From: an uncultured Clostridia bacterium
GTDB lineage: Bacteria > Bacillota > Clostridia > Lachnospirales > Lachnospiraceae
Assembly: GCA_947385955.1 (NCBI GenBank)
Contig: CANDNA010000010.1
Location: forward strand, 1 to 64,000
Reading direction: 5' to 3'
DNA: 64,000 nucleotides
Shown: one piece after another, positions 34,101 to 42,338 of the stretch
Layout of the letters: each line of letters begins with the position of its first letter
Numbering within the stretch: the stretch's first letter is position 1
Translations under genes and position numbers: made by a program
The notes under the pieces: model-generated
What the model saw: the letters and a program-made list of their open reading frames with translations, nothing else
Told to the model about the DNA's origin: nothing
Database searches by the model: none

Positions 34101-35718
34101 TCATTATTACTGTACCAACTGCTATTACAATGACTTTACTTCCGATGAGGTGAAGCAGTATGCGGGCCGGGCCGGCTGTGATATGCCGGATAAGCTCTGT
34201 CCCGTATGCGGGAAACCGCTGAAAAAGGACGGTTTTGATATTCCCTTTGAGACATTTCTGGGGTTTAAGGGAGATAAGGAGCCGGATATCGATTTGAATT
34301 TTTCCGGGGAATATCAGAGTAAGGCTCATAAATACACAGAAGTGATCTTTGGGGCCGGGCAGACCTATCGGGCCGGAACCATCGGCACGCTGGCGGACAA
34401 GACCGCCTATGGGTATGTGAAGCGGTACTATGAAGAACGGGGCGTGCGGAAACGGAACTGTGAGATCAACCGGATCGTTACGGGCTGCACCGGCATCAGG
34501 CGCAGCACGGGACAGCATCCGGGCGGCATTATTGTGCTGCCTCTGGGAGAGGATATCAATTCCTTTACACCGGTACAGCATCCGGCAAACGATATGACAA
34601 CGGATATTGTGACCACACATTTCGATTATCATTCCATTGATCATAACCTGTTAAAGCTGGATATTCTGGGACATGATGATCCGACTATGATCCGTATGCT
34701 GCAGGATCTGACCGGTATCGATCCGGTGAAAATCCCGCTGGATGACAGGCAGGTTATGACATTGTTCCAGAGCACGGAGGCTCTGGGCATCACACCGGAC
34801 CAGATCGGCGGATGCCGTCTGGGTTCTCTGGGGATACCGGAATTTGGTACGGAGTTTGCCATGCAGATGCTTCTGGATACGAAGCCTACTTCCTTTTCCG
34901 ATCTGGTCCGGATTGCCGGGCTGGCTCACGGAACCGATGTATGGCTGGGAAATGCCCAGACATTGATCGAGGAAGGTAAGGCTACCATTTCCACGGCCAT
35001 CTGCACCAGGGATGATATTATGGTCTATCTGATCGGTATGGGAGTGGAAAGCAGTCTTTCCTTTAAGATTATGGAATCGGTCAGAAAAGGAAAAGGGCTG
35101 CAGCCGGAAATGGAAGAGGCTATGGTGGAAGCGGGAGTGCCGGACTGGTATATCTGGTCCTGTAAAAAGATCAAATATATGTTTCCCAAAGCCCATGCGG
35201 CAGCCTATGTGATGATGGCGTGGCGGATCGCTTATTGTAAGATCAACTATCCCCTGGCTTATTATGCGTCTTATTTCAGCATCCGGGCATCGGCGTTTTC
35301 CTATGAACTGATGTGCCAGGGACAGGAGCATCTGGAACGTGTGATGGCAGATTACCGGCGCAGAAATGATACTCTCAGCAAGAAAGAGCAGGACTCCTAT
35401 AAGGATATGAAGGTGGTGCAGGAAATGTATGTACGCGGCTTTACCTTTGTGCCCATTGATATCTTTACAGCCAATTCCAGGACCTTCCGGATTACGGAAG
35501 GGAAGCTGATGCCTTCCCTGAGCAGCATTGACGGACTGGGGGAGAAAGCGGCGGATGCCATTGTGGAAGCGGCAAAGGATGGGCCGTTTTTGTCCAAAGA
35601 GGATTTCCGGGAACGGACCAGAGTGTCCAAGACCATAACAGATCTGATGGACAGCCTGCACCTTCTGGGGAATCTGCCGGAGTCCAATCAGATCAGTCTG
35701 TTCGATCTGGTGATCTGA
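31147..35718 (+). CDS. polC: DNA polymerase III PolC-type, alpha subunit with proofreading exonuclease
   Basis: 1523 residues, ATG 31147. Order of domains: N-terminal region (1-190), a low-complexity charged linker (about 185-265, rich in Gln, Lys, Glu, Arg), OB fold (about 275-375), PHP start (VELHCHTKMSDMDG from about 394), a DEDD exonuclease inserted in PHP (VVFDLETTGFSP near 498; NHHRAVDDAEATAE near 637), PHP end, and the polymerase core with EPDIDLNFSGE near 1043 and the zinc-binding region before it (CTNCYYND...CPVCGKPL). This is the Gram-positive replicative polymerase. The rimP operon that normally follows lies 16 kb downstream. Confidence 0.98.
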   Translation: MAKQFLEVFPTLQVKGESRALLERVQVERITATKRRDFLRIYLSSDHLLTKDVIFGLERDIKKQLFPQAGLVVRIYEKYTLSAQYNPRTLTEVYRDSILLELKEYSPVEYVMFKGAEISFPDEKIISLAVRDSVPAREKGPELVRILEKIYGERFGFSVFVELEYREPVETKEGEEDQRIAEQVAQIAARAVIEQGSGGWSGENGRNKESSAALPKEAGEARKGRSVSPAAGQGPEQKREKQGQSREQEKKNGRGKGDMGKRPLRRSDNPDVIYGRDFEEDAIRIEEVIGEMGEVVIRGRILQVDLRELRNERTILIFDVTDFTDTITVKLFVASEQTAEMLENLKKGAFIKLKGVTVIDKFDSELTLGSVAGIKKIPDFTSGRMDNSGKKRVELHCHTKMSDMDGVSEASDLIRRAYQWGHPAIAITDHGVVQSFPDANHVWEGLWKEEKGRRKAAGEENPDPQDFFKVIYGMEAYLVDDLKEVVTNGGSQELDGSYVVFDLETTGFSPVQNQIIEIGAVKVSRGEITDRFSTFVNPGVPIPFRIEQLTGIRDEDVMDAPPIETVLPKFLSFCEGCVLVAHNAAFDMSFVMENAGRQGLDCVFTSVDTVGIARLLLPEQAKHTLDAVAKKLGVSLENHHRAVDDAEATAEIFLKFLPMLQKAGVQKLADINAMCASSPDTVKRMPTYHAIMLARNDVGRVNLYTMVSESHLTYFSKRPRIPKSLFLKHREGILLGSACEAGELYRALLDGRPERDIARIVNFYDYLEIQPLGNNGFMIDSDRVENIHCVEDIQNINKKIVELGEQFHKPVAATCDVHFLDPGDEVYRRIIMACKGFGDADNQAPLYLRTTEEMLEEFSYLGSDKAYEVVVTNTNLIADQIETISPVRPDKCPPVIPDSDKTLTDICYKKAHEMYGDPLPDIVRERLEKELHSIISNGFAVMYIIAQKLVWKSVEDGYLVGSRGSVGSSFVATMSGITEVNPLSPHYYCTNCYYNDFTSDEVKQYAGRAGCDMPDKLCPVCGKPLKKDGFDIPFETFLGFKGDKEPDIDLNFSGEYQSKAHKYTEVIFGAGQTYRAGTIGTLADKTAYGYVKRYYEERGVRKRNCEINRIVTGCTGIRRSTGQHPGGIIVLPLGEDINSFTPVQHPANDMTTDIVTTHFDYHSIDHNLLKLDILGHDDPTMIRMLQDLTGIDPVKIPLDDRQVMTLFQSTEALGITPDQIGGCRLGSLGIPEFGTEFAMQMLLDTKPTSFSDLVRIAGLAHGTDVWLGNAQTLIEEGKATISTAICTRDDIMVYLIGMGVESSLSFKIMESVRKGKGLQPEMEEAMVEAGVPDWYIWSCKKIKYMFPKAHAAAYVMMAWRIAYCKINYPLAYYASYFSIRASAFSYELMCQGQEHLERVMADYRRRNDTLSKKEQDSYKDMKVVQEMYVRGFTFVPIDIFTANSRTFRITEGKLMPSLSSIDGLGEKAADAIVEAAKDGPFLSKEDFRERTRVSKTITDLMDSLHLLGNLPESNQISLFDLVI

Positions 35719-35749
35719 TTAAAAATTTGAAAAAATTTGAAAAAAACAC

Positions 35750-35778
35750 TTGCTTTTTCTGCAAAAGTATAATAAGAT
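35750..35778 (+). promoter_or_regulatory. Probable promoter of tRNA-Glu
   Basis: TTGCTT at 35750-35755, 17 bases, TAAGAT at 35773-35778, preceded by A-tracts (AAAATTTGAAAAAATTTG) that could act as an UP element. It overlaps an inverted repeat AACACTTGC (35745) / GCAAGTGTT (35781). Confidence 0.5.
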
Positions 35779-35795
35779 AAGCAAGTGTTAAATAT

Positions 35796-35867
35796 GGCGT
35801 GTTGGTCAAGAGGTTAAGACGCCGCCCTCTCACGGCGGAATCAGGGGTTCGATTCCCCTACACGCTG
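35796..35867 (+). tRNA. tRNA-Glu (anticodon CTC)
   Basis: 72 bases, CCA not encoded. Acceptor stem GGCGTGT / ACACGCT (one G-T pair), D-arm GTTGGTCAAGAGGTTAAGAC, anticodon stem CCGCC / GGCGG with loop CTCTCAC (anticodon CTC), and T-arm AGGGG-TTCGATT-CCCCT. The CTC anticodon reads GAG glutamate codons. Confidence 0.95.
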
Positions 35868-35895
35868 CGACTGTATCATACAGCCCAACCCGGAA

Positions 35896-35936
35896 GCGCT
35901 GGAAGTACCTGAGGATGGTACGGAAAGCGTTTTTTT
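35896..35936 (+). terminator. Terminator after tRNA-Glu
   Basis: CGCT / AGCG outer stem and GTACC / GGTAC inner stem with a purine bulge on each side, followed by seven T. Confidence 0.75.
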
Positions 35937-35980
35937 GTTGTGCAGAATTGGGGAAGTAGTTATTCTTTGGGTATTTGTCA

Positions 35981-36085
35981 ATTTACATAAATGATTGATT
36001 TCCTGTTCCAGACTACAGATATAAGAAGTCCCAAGAACTTCTAATATCTTTTGTAGGTCACAGGAAACAAATGATTTATGTAAAT
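35981..36085. repeat. 105-base imperfect inverted repeat (long hairpin)
   Basis: Outer arms ATTTACATAAAT / ATTTATGTAAAT and CCTGT / ACAGG, inner arms CTACAGATATAAGAAGT / ACTTCTAATATCTTTTGTAG, tip CCCAAG. The fold spans almost the whole 105 bases. No gene, promoter or T-run is linked to it. Candidates are a MITE-like element or a structured RNA. Confidence 0.7.
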
Positions 36086-36144
36086 CGGCTTATCTACAAA
36101 AGAAAGGAGCATCCGGCCCATACAGGAAAGTATTTATTTTGTAC

Positions 36145-36181
36145 AAAAAAGCCCTTAAACCCAGTGTTTTCAGGGCTTTTT
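36145..36181. terminator. Bidirectional terminator before the signalling block
   Basis: AAAAAAGCCCT / AGGGCTTTTT around a 16-base loop, with A-run before and T-run after. Confidence 0.75.
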
Positions 36182-36240
36182 CCGCATGGTACGGACGGCC
36201 GTACTGGTAACATTTTCTCGGCCTAATTGTATTGATATTA

Positions 36241-36269
36241 TTGACAATTTGGTCTGGAAAGTGTTATGT
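36241..36269 (+). promoter_or_regulatory. Promoter of the first HD-GYP regulator gene
   Basis: TTGACA at 36241-36246, 17-base spacer, TTATGT at 36264-36269, about 50 bases before the chosen start. Confidence 0.65.
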
Positions 36270-36320
36270 TAGTAAAGGATAAAAATGAAAAATGTAGTAA
36301 GAAATGGTTCGGGAGAAGAG

Positions 36321-37412
36321 ATGAATAGACAGCAGATATTAATTGTTGACGATGAAGAGGTAAACAGAGAGATACTGAACGAGATGTTCAGAGATGCCAG
36401 GGAAGAATATGTGCTGCTTGAGGCGGCCAACGGGCAGGATGCGATTTTACAGATGGAAAGCCATAACAATATCGTACTGGTTTTACTGGATGTGGTTATG
36501 CCTGTGATGGATGGTTTCAGCGTATTGGACTATATGCATAAGAACAATCTGCTGCAGTCCATACCGGTGATTCTGATTACCAGTGAGGATGAGCTGGATA
36601 CAGACGATCAGGCATATTCCTACGGCGTGGCCGATGTGATACATAAACCTTTTTATCCCCATATCGTAAAAAGAAGAAGCAAAAATATCATTGAGCTGTA
36701 TCAGAGCAGATTCAATATGGAAAGGCGCCTGCAGGAGCAGGAAGCAGAGATCCGGGCACAGGTCAAGGAGATTCGGGAAACCAACGAATTTATGATAGAT
36801 GCGCTCAGTTCCGTGGTGGAGTTCAGAAGTGCGGAAACCGGAGAGCATACCAGGCGGATCAAGTACTTTACAAGGATCCTGCTGAAATATATGATGAGAT
36901 ATTTTCCCAAGTATGGCCTGACCCAATCCAAGATTGATATGATTGCGAGGGCATCGGTTCTGCATGATATTGGCAAAATCGGGATTCCCGATGCGATATT
37001 GCTGAAACCGGGCAAGCTGACAGAAGAAGAGTTTGATGTGATTAAAACGCATACTACCATTGGCTGCAGTATACTGGAGAGATCTTATAAAAATCAGGCC
37101 AGTGAATTTTACCGTTACTGTTACGAGATCTGCCGTTATCATCACGAGAGATGGGACGGGAACGGATATCCGGATCATCTGGAAGGAGATGCAATTCCGA
37201 TCAGTGCACAGATTGTTGCCGTTGCGGATGTTTATGATGCACTGGTAAGTCCGAGAGTGTACAAGAAGCCCTTTGTAAATGATACTGCATATGATATGAT
37301 TTTAAACGGTGAGTGCGGACAGTTTTCGCCGGATGTACTTGAGTGCTTTGAACTTGCCAAAGAAGATTTTTTTAATATTGTGGAAGTTATCAAAATGTTT
37401 GAGTTCAAATAA
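36321..37412 (+). CDS. Response regulator with HD-GYP phosphodiesterase domain
   Basis: 363 residues from ATG 36321 after GGGAGAAGAG; a longer in-frame start at 36285 has no ribosome site. Receiver domain 1-125 with D57 as phosphorylation site (LLDVVMPVMDG) and K107 in HKPF. A short coiled coil leads to an HD-GYP domain (about 160-340) with HDIGKIGIPD (H215, D216), KTHTTIGCSIL, and HHERWDGNGYP, all intact. It probably hydrolyses cyclic di-GMP when phosphorylated. It heads the signalling block but is followed by a terminator, so its level may be set apart from the genes behind it. Confidence 0.92.
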   Translation: MNRQQILIVDDEEVNREILNEMFRDAREEYVLLEAANGQDAILQMESHNNIVLVLLDVVMPVMDGFSVLDYMHKNNLLQSIPVILITSEDELDTDDQAYSYGVADVIHKPFYPHIVKRRSKNIIELYQSRFNMERRLQEQEAEIRAQVKEIRETNEFMIDALSSVVEFRSAETGEHTRRIKYFTRILLKYMMRYFPKYGLTQSKIDMIARASVLHDIGKIGIPDAILLKPGKLTEEEFDVIKTHTTIGCSILERSYKNQASEFYRYCYEICRYHHERWDGNGYPDHLEGDAIPISAQIVAVADVYDALVSPRVYKKPFVNDTAYDMILNGECGQFSPDVLECFELAKEDFFNIVEVIKMFEFK

Positions 37413-37432
37413 TCCCTTTGAAACAGATAACA

Positions 37433-37469
37433 GGCAGTGAAAAGTTCTTTATTTTTACTGCCCTTTTTT
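37433..37469 (+). terminator. Terminator between the HD-GYP gene and the soluble kinase
   Basis: GGCAGTGAAAA / TTTTACTGCC stem (allowing a bulge), followed by CTTTTTT. It lies 20-57 bases after the stop codon. Confidence 0.7.
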
Positions 37470-37491
37470 CTATGTTATGGGAGGAATGGTT

Positions 37492-38925
37492 ATGAATCAA
37501 GGGGAAGATTCCATATTCCCGATAGAAGAAGCGCTGGAAATGATGTTTGTGTTCGGCGCATCGGGGGAGATTTCCTATGCAAATGCTGCCGCGAAAAAAA
37601 AGCTGGAATATGGAGAGGCATTGTGCGGCAAGTATATTTATGATGTATTTCCCAATACATTTCAGACGTCTGAAGGTGGATTCCGGACAGAATACCCTTT
37701 TGGACATACACCCCAGAATCTGGTGGCATACCGCAGTAATCTGACCTGTTTCCCGGTAGAGGCCCGCATTATGACTGTGGGGGAAAAACAGGATCAGTAC
37801 ATATGTATGGCCAATGACATTCTGGAAAAGGAGTTTCTCAGCCGGGAGGTAGAGCAGGTCAGGGAGGAGGCCAGGCAGGCGCTGAAGGTGAAATCAGAGT
37901 TTGTGGCCAATGTGACCCATGAACTGCGGACACCGGTAAACGGAATACTGGGCAATGTCCGGGAACTGATGGATGATGTGAAAGAGGAACATACATTGAA
38001 GGCGCTGCGGCTGATTGAACGCTGCTGCGGCGATATGAATAAGATTATCAATAATATTCTGGATTTTTCCAAGCTGGAGGCCGGGAAATTCACACTGGAA
38101 CCCCGCAGATTCCATTTCAGGAATATGCTGGATTATGTGAAATCCCATCATTTGAATAAAATCACGGAAAAAGGCCTGGGCTTTTTTATGACGGTATCTC
38201 CCCAGGTGCCGGAATATATCATCGGAGATGAGCTGCGCATCGTACAGATACTGAACAATCTGCTGTCCAATGCGCTGAAATTTACTTCCGTAGGCAAGAT
38301 TACCGTGGAAGTGATCAGAACCGCGCGGGTCAATGACCGGATGGAACTGTTTTTTATTGTCAAGGATACGGGGATCGGCGTGGAGAAGGCAGACCGTGAT
38401 AAGCTGTTCCGGAGTTTTTCCCAGGTGGATGCTTCTATCTCCAGAAAATACGGAGGAACGGGCCTGGGGCTGAATATCTGCAAACAGCTTGTGGAGCTGA
38501 TGGGCGGGACCATTGAAGTGGAAAGTGAGAAAAACCGGGGAAGTACATTTTCCTTTTCTATCTGGGCCGGGGTATGCGAAGAAGATGAAACTACCATGTC
38601 CCAGATCAATGATACAAAGGCTTCTCTGTTACAGTATCCTTCTGCTGGAAGCAGCAAAGAAGAGGAAGAAGTAAAAACCTACGGCACGCCGGAAAATCTC
38701 AAAACCCTGAGGCGGAATCTTTCCAAGCTGATTCTCTGTGTGGAAATGGAAAACTGGGAAAAGGCAGAGATGTTTATGGAGACTGTCCGGCAGTTGATGG
38801 AAGGGGCGCCGCGGGAAGTGAGCCGCAAGGCACTCAGGCTCAAAATGGCAATACAGAAAGAAAATTATGATAAAACAGCGGCAGAGTTCCGGGAGCTGGA
38901 AGCGCTGCTGGAGGCACAGCCATAA
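37492..38925 (+). CDS. Soluble PAS-type sensor histidine kinase
   Basis: 477 residues from ATG 37492, eight bases after GGGAGG; two nearer in-frame ATGs overlap that site. No membrane segment. A PAS-like N-terminal part (ALEMMFVFGASGEISYANAAA) is followed by a coiled coil and the HisKA H-box FVANVTHELRTPVNGILG (about 138-155), then HATPase with NNLLSNALKF, VKDTGIGV, and GGTGLGLNICKQL. After the ATPase there is a 95-residue helical tail (TLRRNLSKLILCVEMENWEKAEMF region) of no known family, perhaps a four-helix docking domain. It lacks its own receiver; the REC-HD-GYP protein coded next is a likely partner. Confidence 0.9.
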   Translation: MNQGEDSIFPIEEALEMMFVFGASGEISYANAAAKKKLEYGEALCGKYIYDVFPNTFQTSEGGFRTEYPFGHTPQNLVAYRSNLTCFPVEARIMTVGEKQDQYICMANDILEKEFLSREVEQVREEARQALKVKSEFVANVTHELRTPVNGILGNVRELMDDVKEEHTLKALRLIERCCGDMNKIINNILDFSKLEAGKFTLEPRRFHFRNMLDYVKSHHLNKITEKGLGFFMTVSPQVPEYIIGDELRIVQILNNLLSNALKFTSVGKITVEVIRTARVNDRMELFFIVKDTGIGVEKADRDKLFRSFSQVDASISRKYGGTGLGLNICKQLVELMGGTIEVESEKNRGSTFSFSIWAGVCEEDETTMSQINDTKASLLQYPSAGSSKEEEEVKTYGTPENLKTLRRNLSKLILCVEMENWEKAEMFMETVRQLMEGAPREVSRKALRLKMAIQKENYDKTAAEFRELEALLEAQP

Positions 38926-38949
38926 AGAACAGAAAAAGAAGGTGTGGAT

Positions 38950-40011
38950 ATGTTTAAGCGGGACAGGAGACTGGGGCAGGAAAAGATACTGATTGTGGAT
39001 GATGTGGAGACAAACCGGCTGGTACTGGAGGAGATTATACAGAGTATGGGTTGTGTACCTGTTCTGGCGGAAAGCGGGGAACAGGCGCTTGAGATGGTGG
39101 CATTGGAGCATCCGCAGCTTGTTCTGAGCGACATTTCCATGCCGGGTATGGACGGTTATACACTGTGCAGGACTTTGAAAGGAAAAGAAGAAACAAAAGA
39201 GATTCCCGTTATCTTTATTTCGGCATATGATGATCCGATGGATATTGTAGAGGGCCTTTCCCTGGGCGGTGAGGATTATATTACCAAACCCTTTATTCCG
39301 GAAGTGGTGCAGGCGAGGGTGGGTGTGCATCTGAATCTGCATGTGGCGAAGCGGGATCTGATGGAGATGAACAGGCGGCTTCAGATTTCTGTCAGTGAGC
39401 AGCTGCATCAGATGGAACAGGAAAAAAAGAGCATCCTGTATGCCCTGGCAGGGATTGCGGCAAATAACTCTGCCTATGAAAAAGAACATATGGAACGACT
39501 GGGGAAAAACTGCAGGATTCTGGCGCAGGGGATGCAGCTTTCCCCTCTGTTTGAAAATAAGATTTCGGACACTTATGTGGATACGATAGAATTGGCGGCG
39601 CCGCTTTGCGACATCGGTAATATAGGGGTGCCGATGGAAATTTTGCGGAAGCGGACGGATTTGACACCGGAAGAGCGGGAGGAGATTATGGCGCATGCGG
39701 AGATCGGCGCCAGGCTTCTGCGGGATCTGCATGTCAGCAATGATTACAATGATTTTATCAGTACATCTATTGAGATCGCAAATTATCATCATGAAAATTA
39801 TGACGGAAGCGGATATCCGGAGGGGCTGGCAGGAGAGCAGATTCCGCTGTCGGCACAGATTGTATCCATTGCGGCAGCATACAGCAGTTTAACCGGTGAA
39901 GGCGGCCTTGGCAAAGAGGAGGCTCTGGAGGCCATGAGCAGGGAGGCGGGCAGTAAGTTCAATCCGGATATTTTTTCGATCTGCCGTAAGATACTGCGCC
40001 AGTTATGCTGA
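38950..40011 (+). CDS. Response regulator with degenerate HD-GYP domain
   Basis: 353 residues from ATG 38950, five bases after AAGGTG; an in-frame GTG at 38944 overlaps that site. Receiver domain with D61 (SDISMPGMDG) and K in TKPF. In the HD-GYP domain the core dyad reads LCDIGNIGVP, so Cys220 stands where the metal-binding His should be, although HAEIGARLL and HHENYDGSGYP are kept. It probably cannot bind the usual metal pair, so it may act as a cyclic di-GMP-sensing or protein-binding output. It sits between the soluble kinase and cheR. Confidence 0.88.
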   Translation: MFKRDRRLGQEKILIVDDVETNRLVLEEIIQSMGCVPVLAESGEQALEMVALEHPQLVLSDISMPGMDGYTLCRTLKGKEETKEIPVIFISAYDDPMDIVEGLSLGGEDYITKPFIPEVVQARVGVHLNLHVAKRDLMEMNRRLQISVSEQLHQMEQEKKSILYALAGIAANNSAYEKEHMERLGKNCRILAQGMQLSPLFENKISDTYVDTIELAAPLCDIGNIGVPMEILRKRTDLTPEEREEIMAHAEIGARLLRDLHVSNDYNDFISTSIEIANYHHENYDGSGYPEGLAGEQIPLSAQIVSIAAAYSSLTGEGGLGKEEALEAMSREAGSKFNPDIFSICRKILRQLC

Positions 40012-40034
40012 GGTTTTGAGGGGAGGAGTATTGG

Positions 40035-40853
40035 TTGATTTCAGAGGAGGAATTTTTACGGATTGCAGCCCATATGAAGCAGCGCTATGGCATTGACATG
40101 CATCAGAAAAAGGTGATTATCAATGGCAGGCTGGAAAACCGTATTAAGGCAGAAGGATTCCAGAGTTTTGATGCTTTTATGAATGCGGTGGAGCAGGACA
40201 AATCCGGCAGGCTGGAGAAAATGCTGGTCAATGTACTGACCACCAATCATACATATTTCATGCGGGAATTTGAACATTTTGAATATTTCAAAAATGTGGT
40301 GCTGCCCTGGCTGAAACATAGAGAAAGTGCAAAAAAAGACCTGAGGGTCTGGTGCGGCGCCGCCTCTTCCGGAGAGGAGCCATATATGATTGCTATGGTA
40401 ATGGCTGATTTTTTCGGATTGGAGAGGAACCAGTGGGACAAAAAACTGCTGGCTACGGATTTATCCACAAAGGTGCTGCAGCAGGCGATGGCAGGGATTT
40501 ACAATGAAGAACAGTTGAAAAATCTTCCGGAGCAGTGGAAAAGGCATTTTTTCAGGGCTTTGGGTACGGGACAGTATCAGGTGACGGAGGAATTGAAAAG
40601 AGAAGTGATATTCCGCCAGTTTAATCTGATGAATCCCTTTCCGTTTAAAAAGAAAATGCATACTGTTTTTTTACGTAATGTTATGATATATTTTGATGAG
40701 AATACAAAGCGGGAGTTGGTGCAGAAAGTATACGATGTACTGGAGCCAGGCGGGTATTTTTTCATAGGGACGACCGAGACACTGGACCGGAGCAGTACGC
40801 CGTTCCAGATCATTCAGCCGTCCATATTCAGAAAAAGGGAAGGGAATGGGTAA
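40035..40853 (+). CDS. cheR: Chemotaxis protein methyltransferase CheR
   Basis: 272 residues from TTG 40035, eight bases after GGGAGG; no ATG lies nearby in frame. N-terminal helical domain (EEEFLRIAAHMKQRYGID), TTNHTYFMREFEHF, the SAM site LRVWCGAASSGEEPYMIAM (Cys in place of the usual Ser/Ala), and FLRNVMIYFDE with EPGGYFFIGTTETL at the end. It methylates Glu residues of chemoreceptors using SAM. First of five che genes in one run. Confidence 0.96.
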   Translation: MISEEEFLRIAAHMKQRYGIDMHQKKVIINGRLENRIKAEGFQSFDAFMNAVEQDKSGRLEKMLVNVLTTNHTYFMREFEHFEYFKNVVLPWLKHRESAKKDLRVWCGAASSGEEPYMIAMVMADFFGLERNQWDKKLLATDLSTKVLQQAMAGIYNEEQLKNLPEQWKRHFFRALGTGQYQVTEELKREVIFRQFNLMNPFPFKKKMHTVFLRNVMIYFDENTKRELVQKVYDVLEPGGYFFIGTTETLDRSSTPFQIIQPSIFRKREGNG

Positions 40854-40856
40854 TGT

Positions 40857-41891
40857 ATGCAGCCAATTAAAGTATTAATTGTAGAAGATTCCATTGTATT
40901 CCGGGAACTGCTGGTGCAGAATCTGAGCAGGGACCCGGCGATCCAGGTGGTTGGGACTGCCAGAGATCCCTTTGAGGCCAGAGATGCCATACTGGCAAAG
41001 AAACCGGATGTTATGACATTGGATGTGGAGCTGCCGAGGATGAGCGGGATCGAGTTTTTGCGGAAACTGATGCCCCAGTACCCGCTTCCGGTGGTGGTGA
41101 TCAGCTCATTGAGCGATAAGGTGTTCGATGCCCTGAACGCGGGGGCCGTGGACTTTGTAGCCAAGCCGGCGGTATCCAGCAGGGCACAGCTGGAGGATTT
41201 TATCCGCAATGAACTGCTGGTAAAGATTAAGATTGCCTCCACAGCCAGGATCAGCAATATCAAACGAAAGGTAATGGAGCAGGAGCAGCACGGGCAGCGC
41301 CTCTCTACAAAGCGGAGCAATCTGATTGTGGCAATCGGTGCTTCCACAGGGGGTACGGAAGCGATTTTTGCGGTTGCCAAAGAGTATGGAACGGATATTC
41401 CGGGAATCGTGGTGGTGCAGCATATGCCGCCCGGTTTTACTTCCATGTATGCCAAAAGACTGAATGATCAGTGCCGGATACAGGTCAAAGAGGCGCAGAC
41501 AGGGGACCGGGTGCTGCCGGGCCATATGCTGATTGCACCGGGCGGTGACCAGCACATGCGGCTCGTAAAGGTAAACGGCGGCTATCAGGTGGAGTGCAAA
41601 CGGGGGCCCAGAGTCAACGGGCACTGTCCGTCTGTGGATGTGCTGTTTGAATCGGTGGCTAAAAATGCCGGTTCCGACGCGGTGGGAATCATTCTCACCG
41701 GCATGGGCGGGGACGGAGCCAAAGGGCTGCTGGCGATGAGAAAAGCGGGCGCCAGGACCATTGGCCAGGACGAATCCACCTGTGTGGTATATGGTATGCC
41801 AAAGGTGGCCTATGATCTGGGAGCCGTGGAGTATCAGGAGAAATTGACACAGATCGCAGGAAGAACCTATGCGTTGTTGAATAAAATGTAA
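40857..41891 (+). CDS. cheB: Chemotaxis protein-glutamate methylesterase CheB
   Basis: 344 residues, ATG 40857, three bases after cheR. Receiver domain 1-125 with Asp in LDVELPRMSG, linker, and the methylesterase domain (about 150-344) with the catalytic Ser in IGASTGGTEA, His in VVVQHMPPGFTSMYAKRL, and Asp in ILTGMGGDGAKGL. It removes methyl groups from receptors when phosphorylated by CheA. Paired with CheR it gives adaptation. Confidence 0.97.
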   Translation: MQPIKVLIVEDSIVFRELLVQNLSRDPAIQVVGTARDPFEARDAILAKKPDVMTLDVELPRMSGIEFLRKLMPQYPLPVVVISSLSDKVFDALNAGAVDFVAKPAVSSRAQLEDFIRNELLVKIKIASTARISNIKRKVMEQEQHGQRLSTKRSNLIVAIGASTGGTEAIFAVAKEYGTDIPGIVVVQHMPPGFTSMYAKRLNDQCRIQVKEAQTGDRVLPGHMLIAPGGDQHMRLVKVNGGYQVECKRGPRVNGHCPSVDVLFESVAKNAGSDAVGIILTGMGGDGAKGLLAMRKAGARTIGQDESTCVVYGMPKVAYDLGAVEYQEKLTQIAGRTYALLNKM

Positions 41892-41903
41892 AGGAGAGAG
41901 GAC

Positions 41904-42296
41904 ATGAAGATTTTATTGGCGGAAGATGATTTTGCGACAAGGAAGTTTATGGTGAATTTCCTGTCAAAGTATGGCGAATGTGATGCAACTGTGGACGGTA
42001 TGGAAGCGGTTGACGCATTTATGATGGCTTTGGAGGATGAGGAACCGTATGATCTGGTATGTCTTGATATTATGATGCCGGTTATGGACGGGTATCAGGC
42101 GCTTATGGGGATCCGCAACCTGGAAAAGGACCGGAATATTCCTGAGGATCAGGCGGTTAAAGTCATTATGACAACGGCGCTGAATGAGGAGAGAAATGTG
42201 AAAATGGCGTTTGAACTGGGCTGCACGATCTATTCCGGTAAGCCGATTGATCAGGGGCGGTTTGAGCAGGCGCTGAAAAAGCTGGGCCTGATCTGA
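41904..42296 (+). CDS. cheY: CheY-like single-domain response regulator
   Basis: 130 residues, ATG 41904 after AAAGGAGAGAG. One receiver domain: acidic pair ED near 7-8, D55 in LDIMMPVMDG, Thr in MTTAL, and K in SGKPID. It differs from motor-binding CheY by an insert (LEKDRNIPEDQAVK) before strand 4. It lies between cheB and cheA, so it is the natural CheA output. As there are no flagellar genes here, its target may be a flagellar switch coded elsewhere or a non-flagellar partner. Confidence 0.92.
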   Translation: MKILLAEDDFATRKFMVNFLSKYGECDATVDGMEAVDAFMMALEDEEPYDLVCLDIMMPVMDGYQALMGIRNLEKDRNIPEDQAVKVIMTTALNEERNVKMAFELGCTIYSGKPIDQGRFEQALKKLGLI

Positions 42297-42338
42297 GACA
42301 AAAGAATATAGATTGGAATATGCAGGAAAGGAGAATGT

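Noticed and set aside
35745-35789. Inverted repeat AACACTTGC / GCAAGTGTT as terminator of polC
   Set aside because: No T-run follows the second arm, and the interval holds the tRNA promoter; it may be a chance or regulatory repeat.
36190-36240. Sigma-D promoter before the signalling block (TAAC ... GGCCTAAT)
   Set aside because: Spacing is about 8 bases and the -10 half does not match GCCGATA; a housekeeping promoter at 36241 explains the gene.
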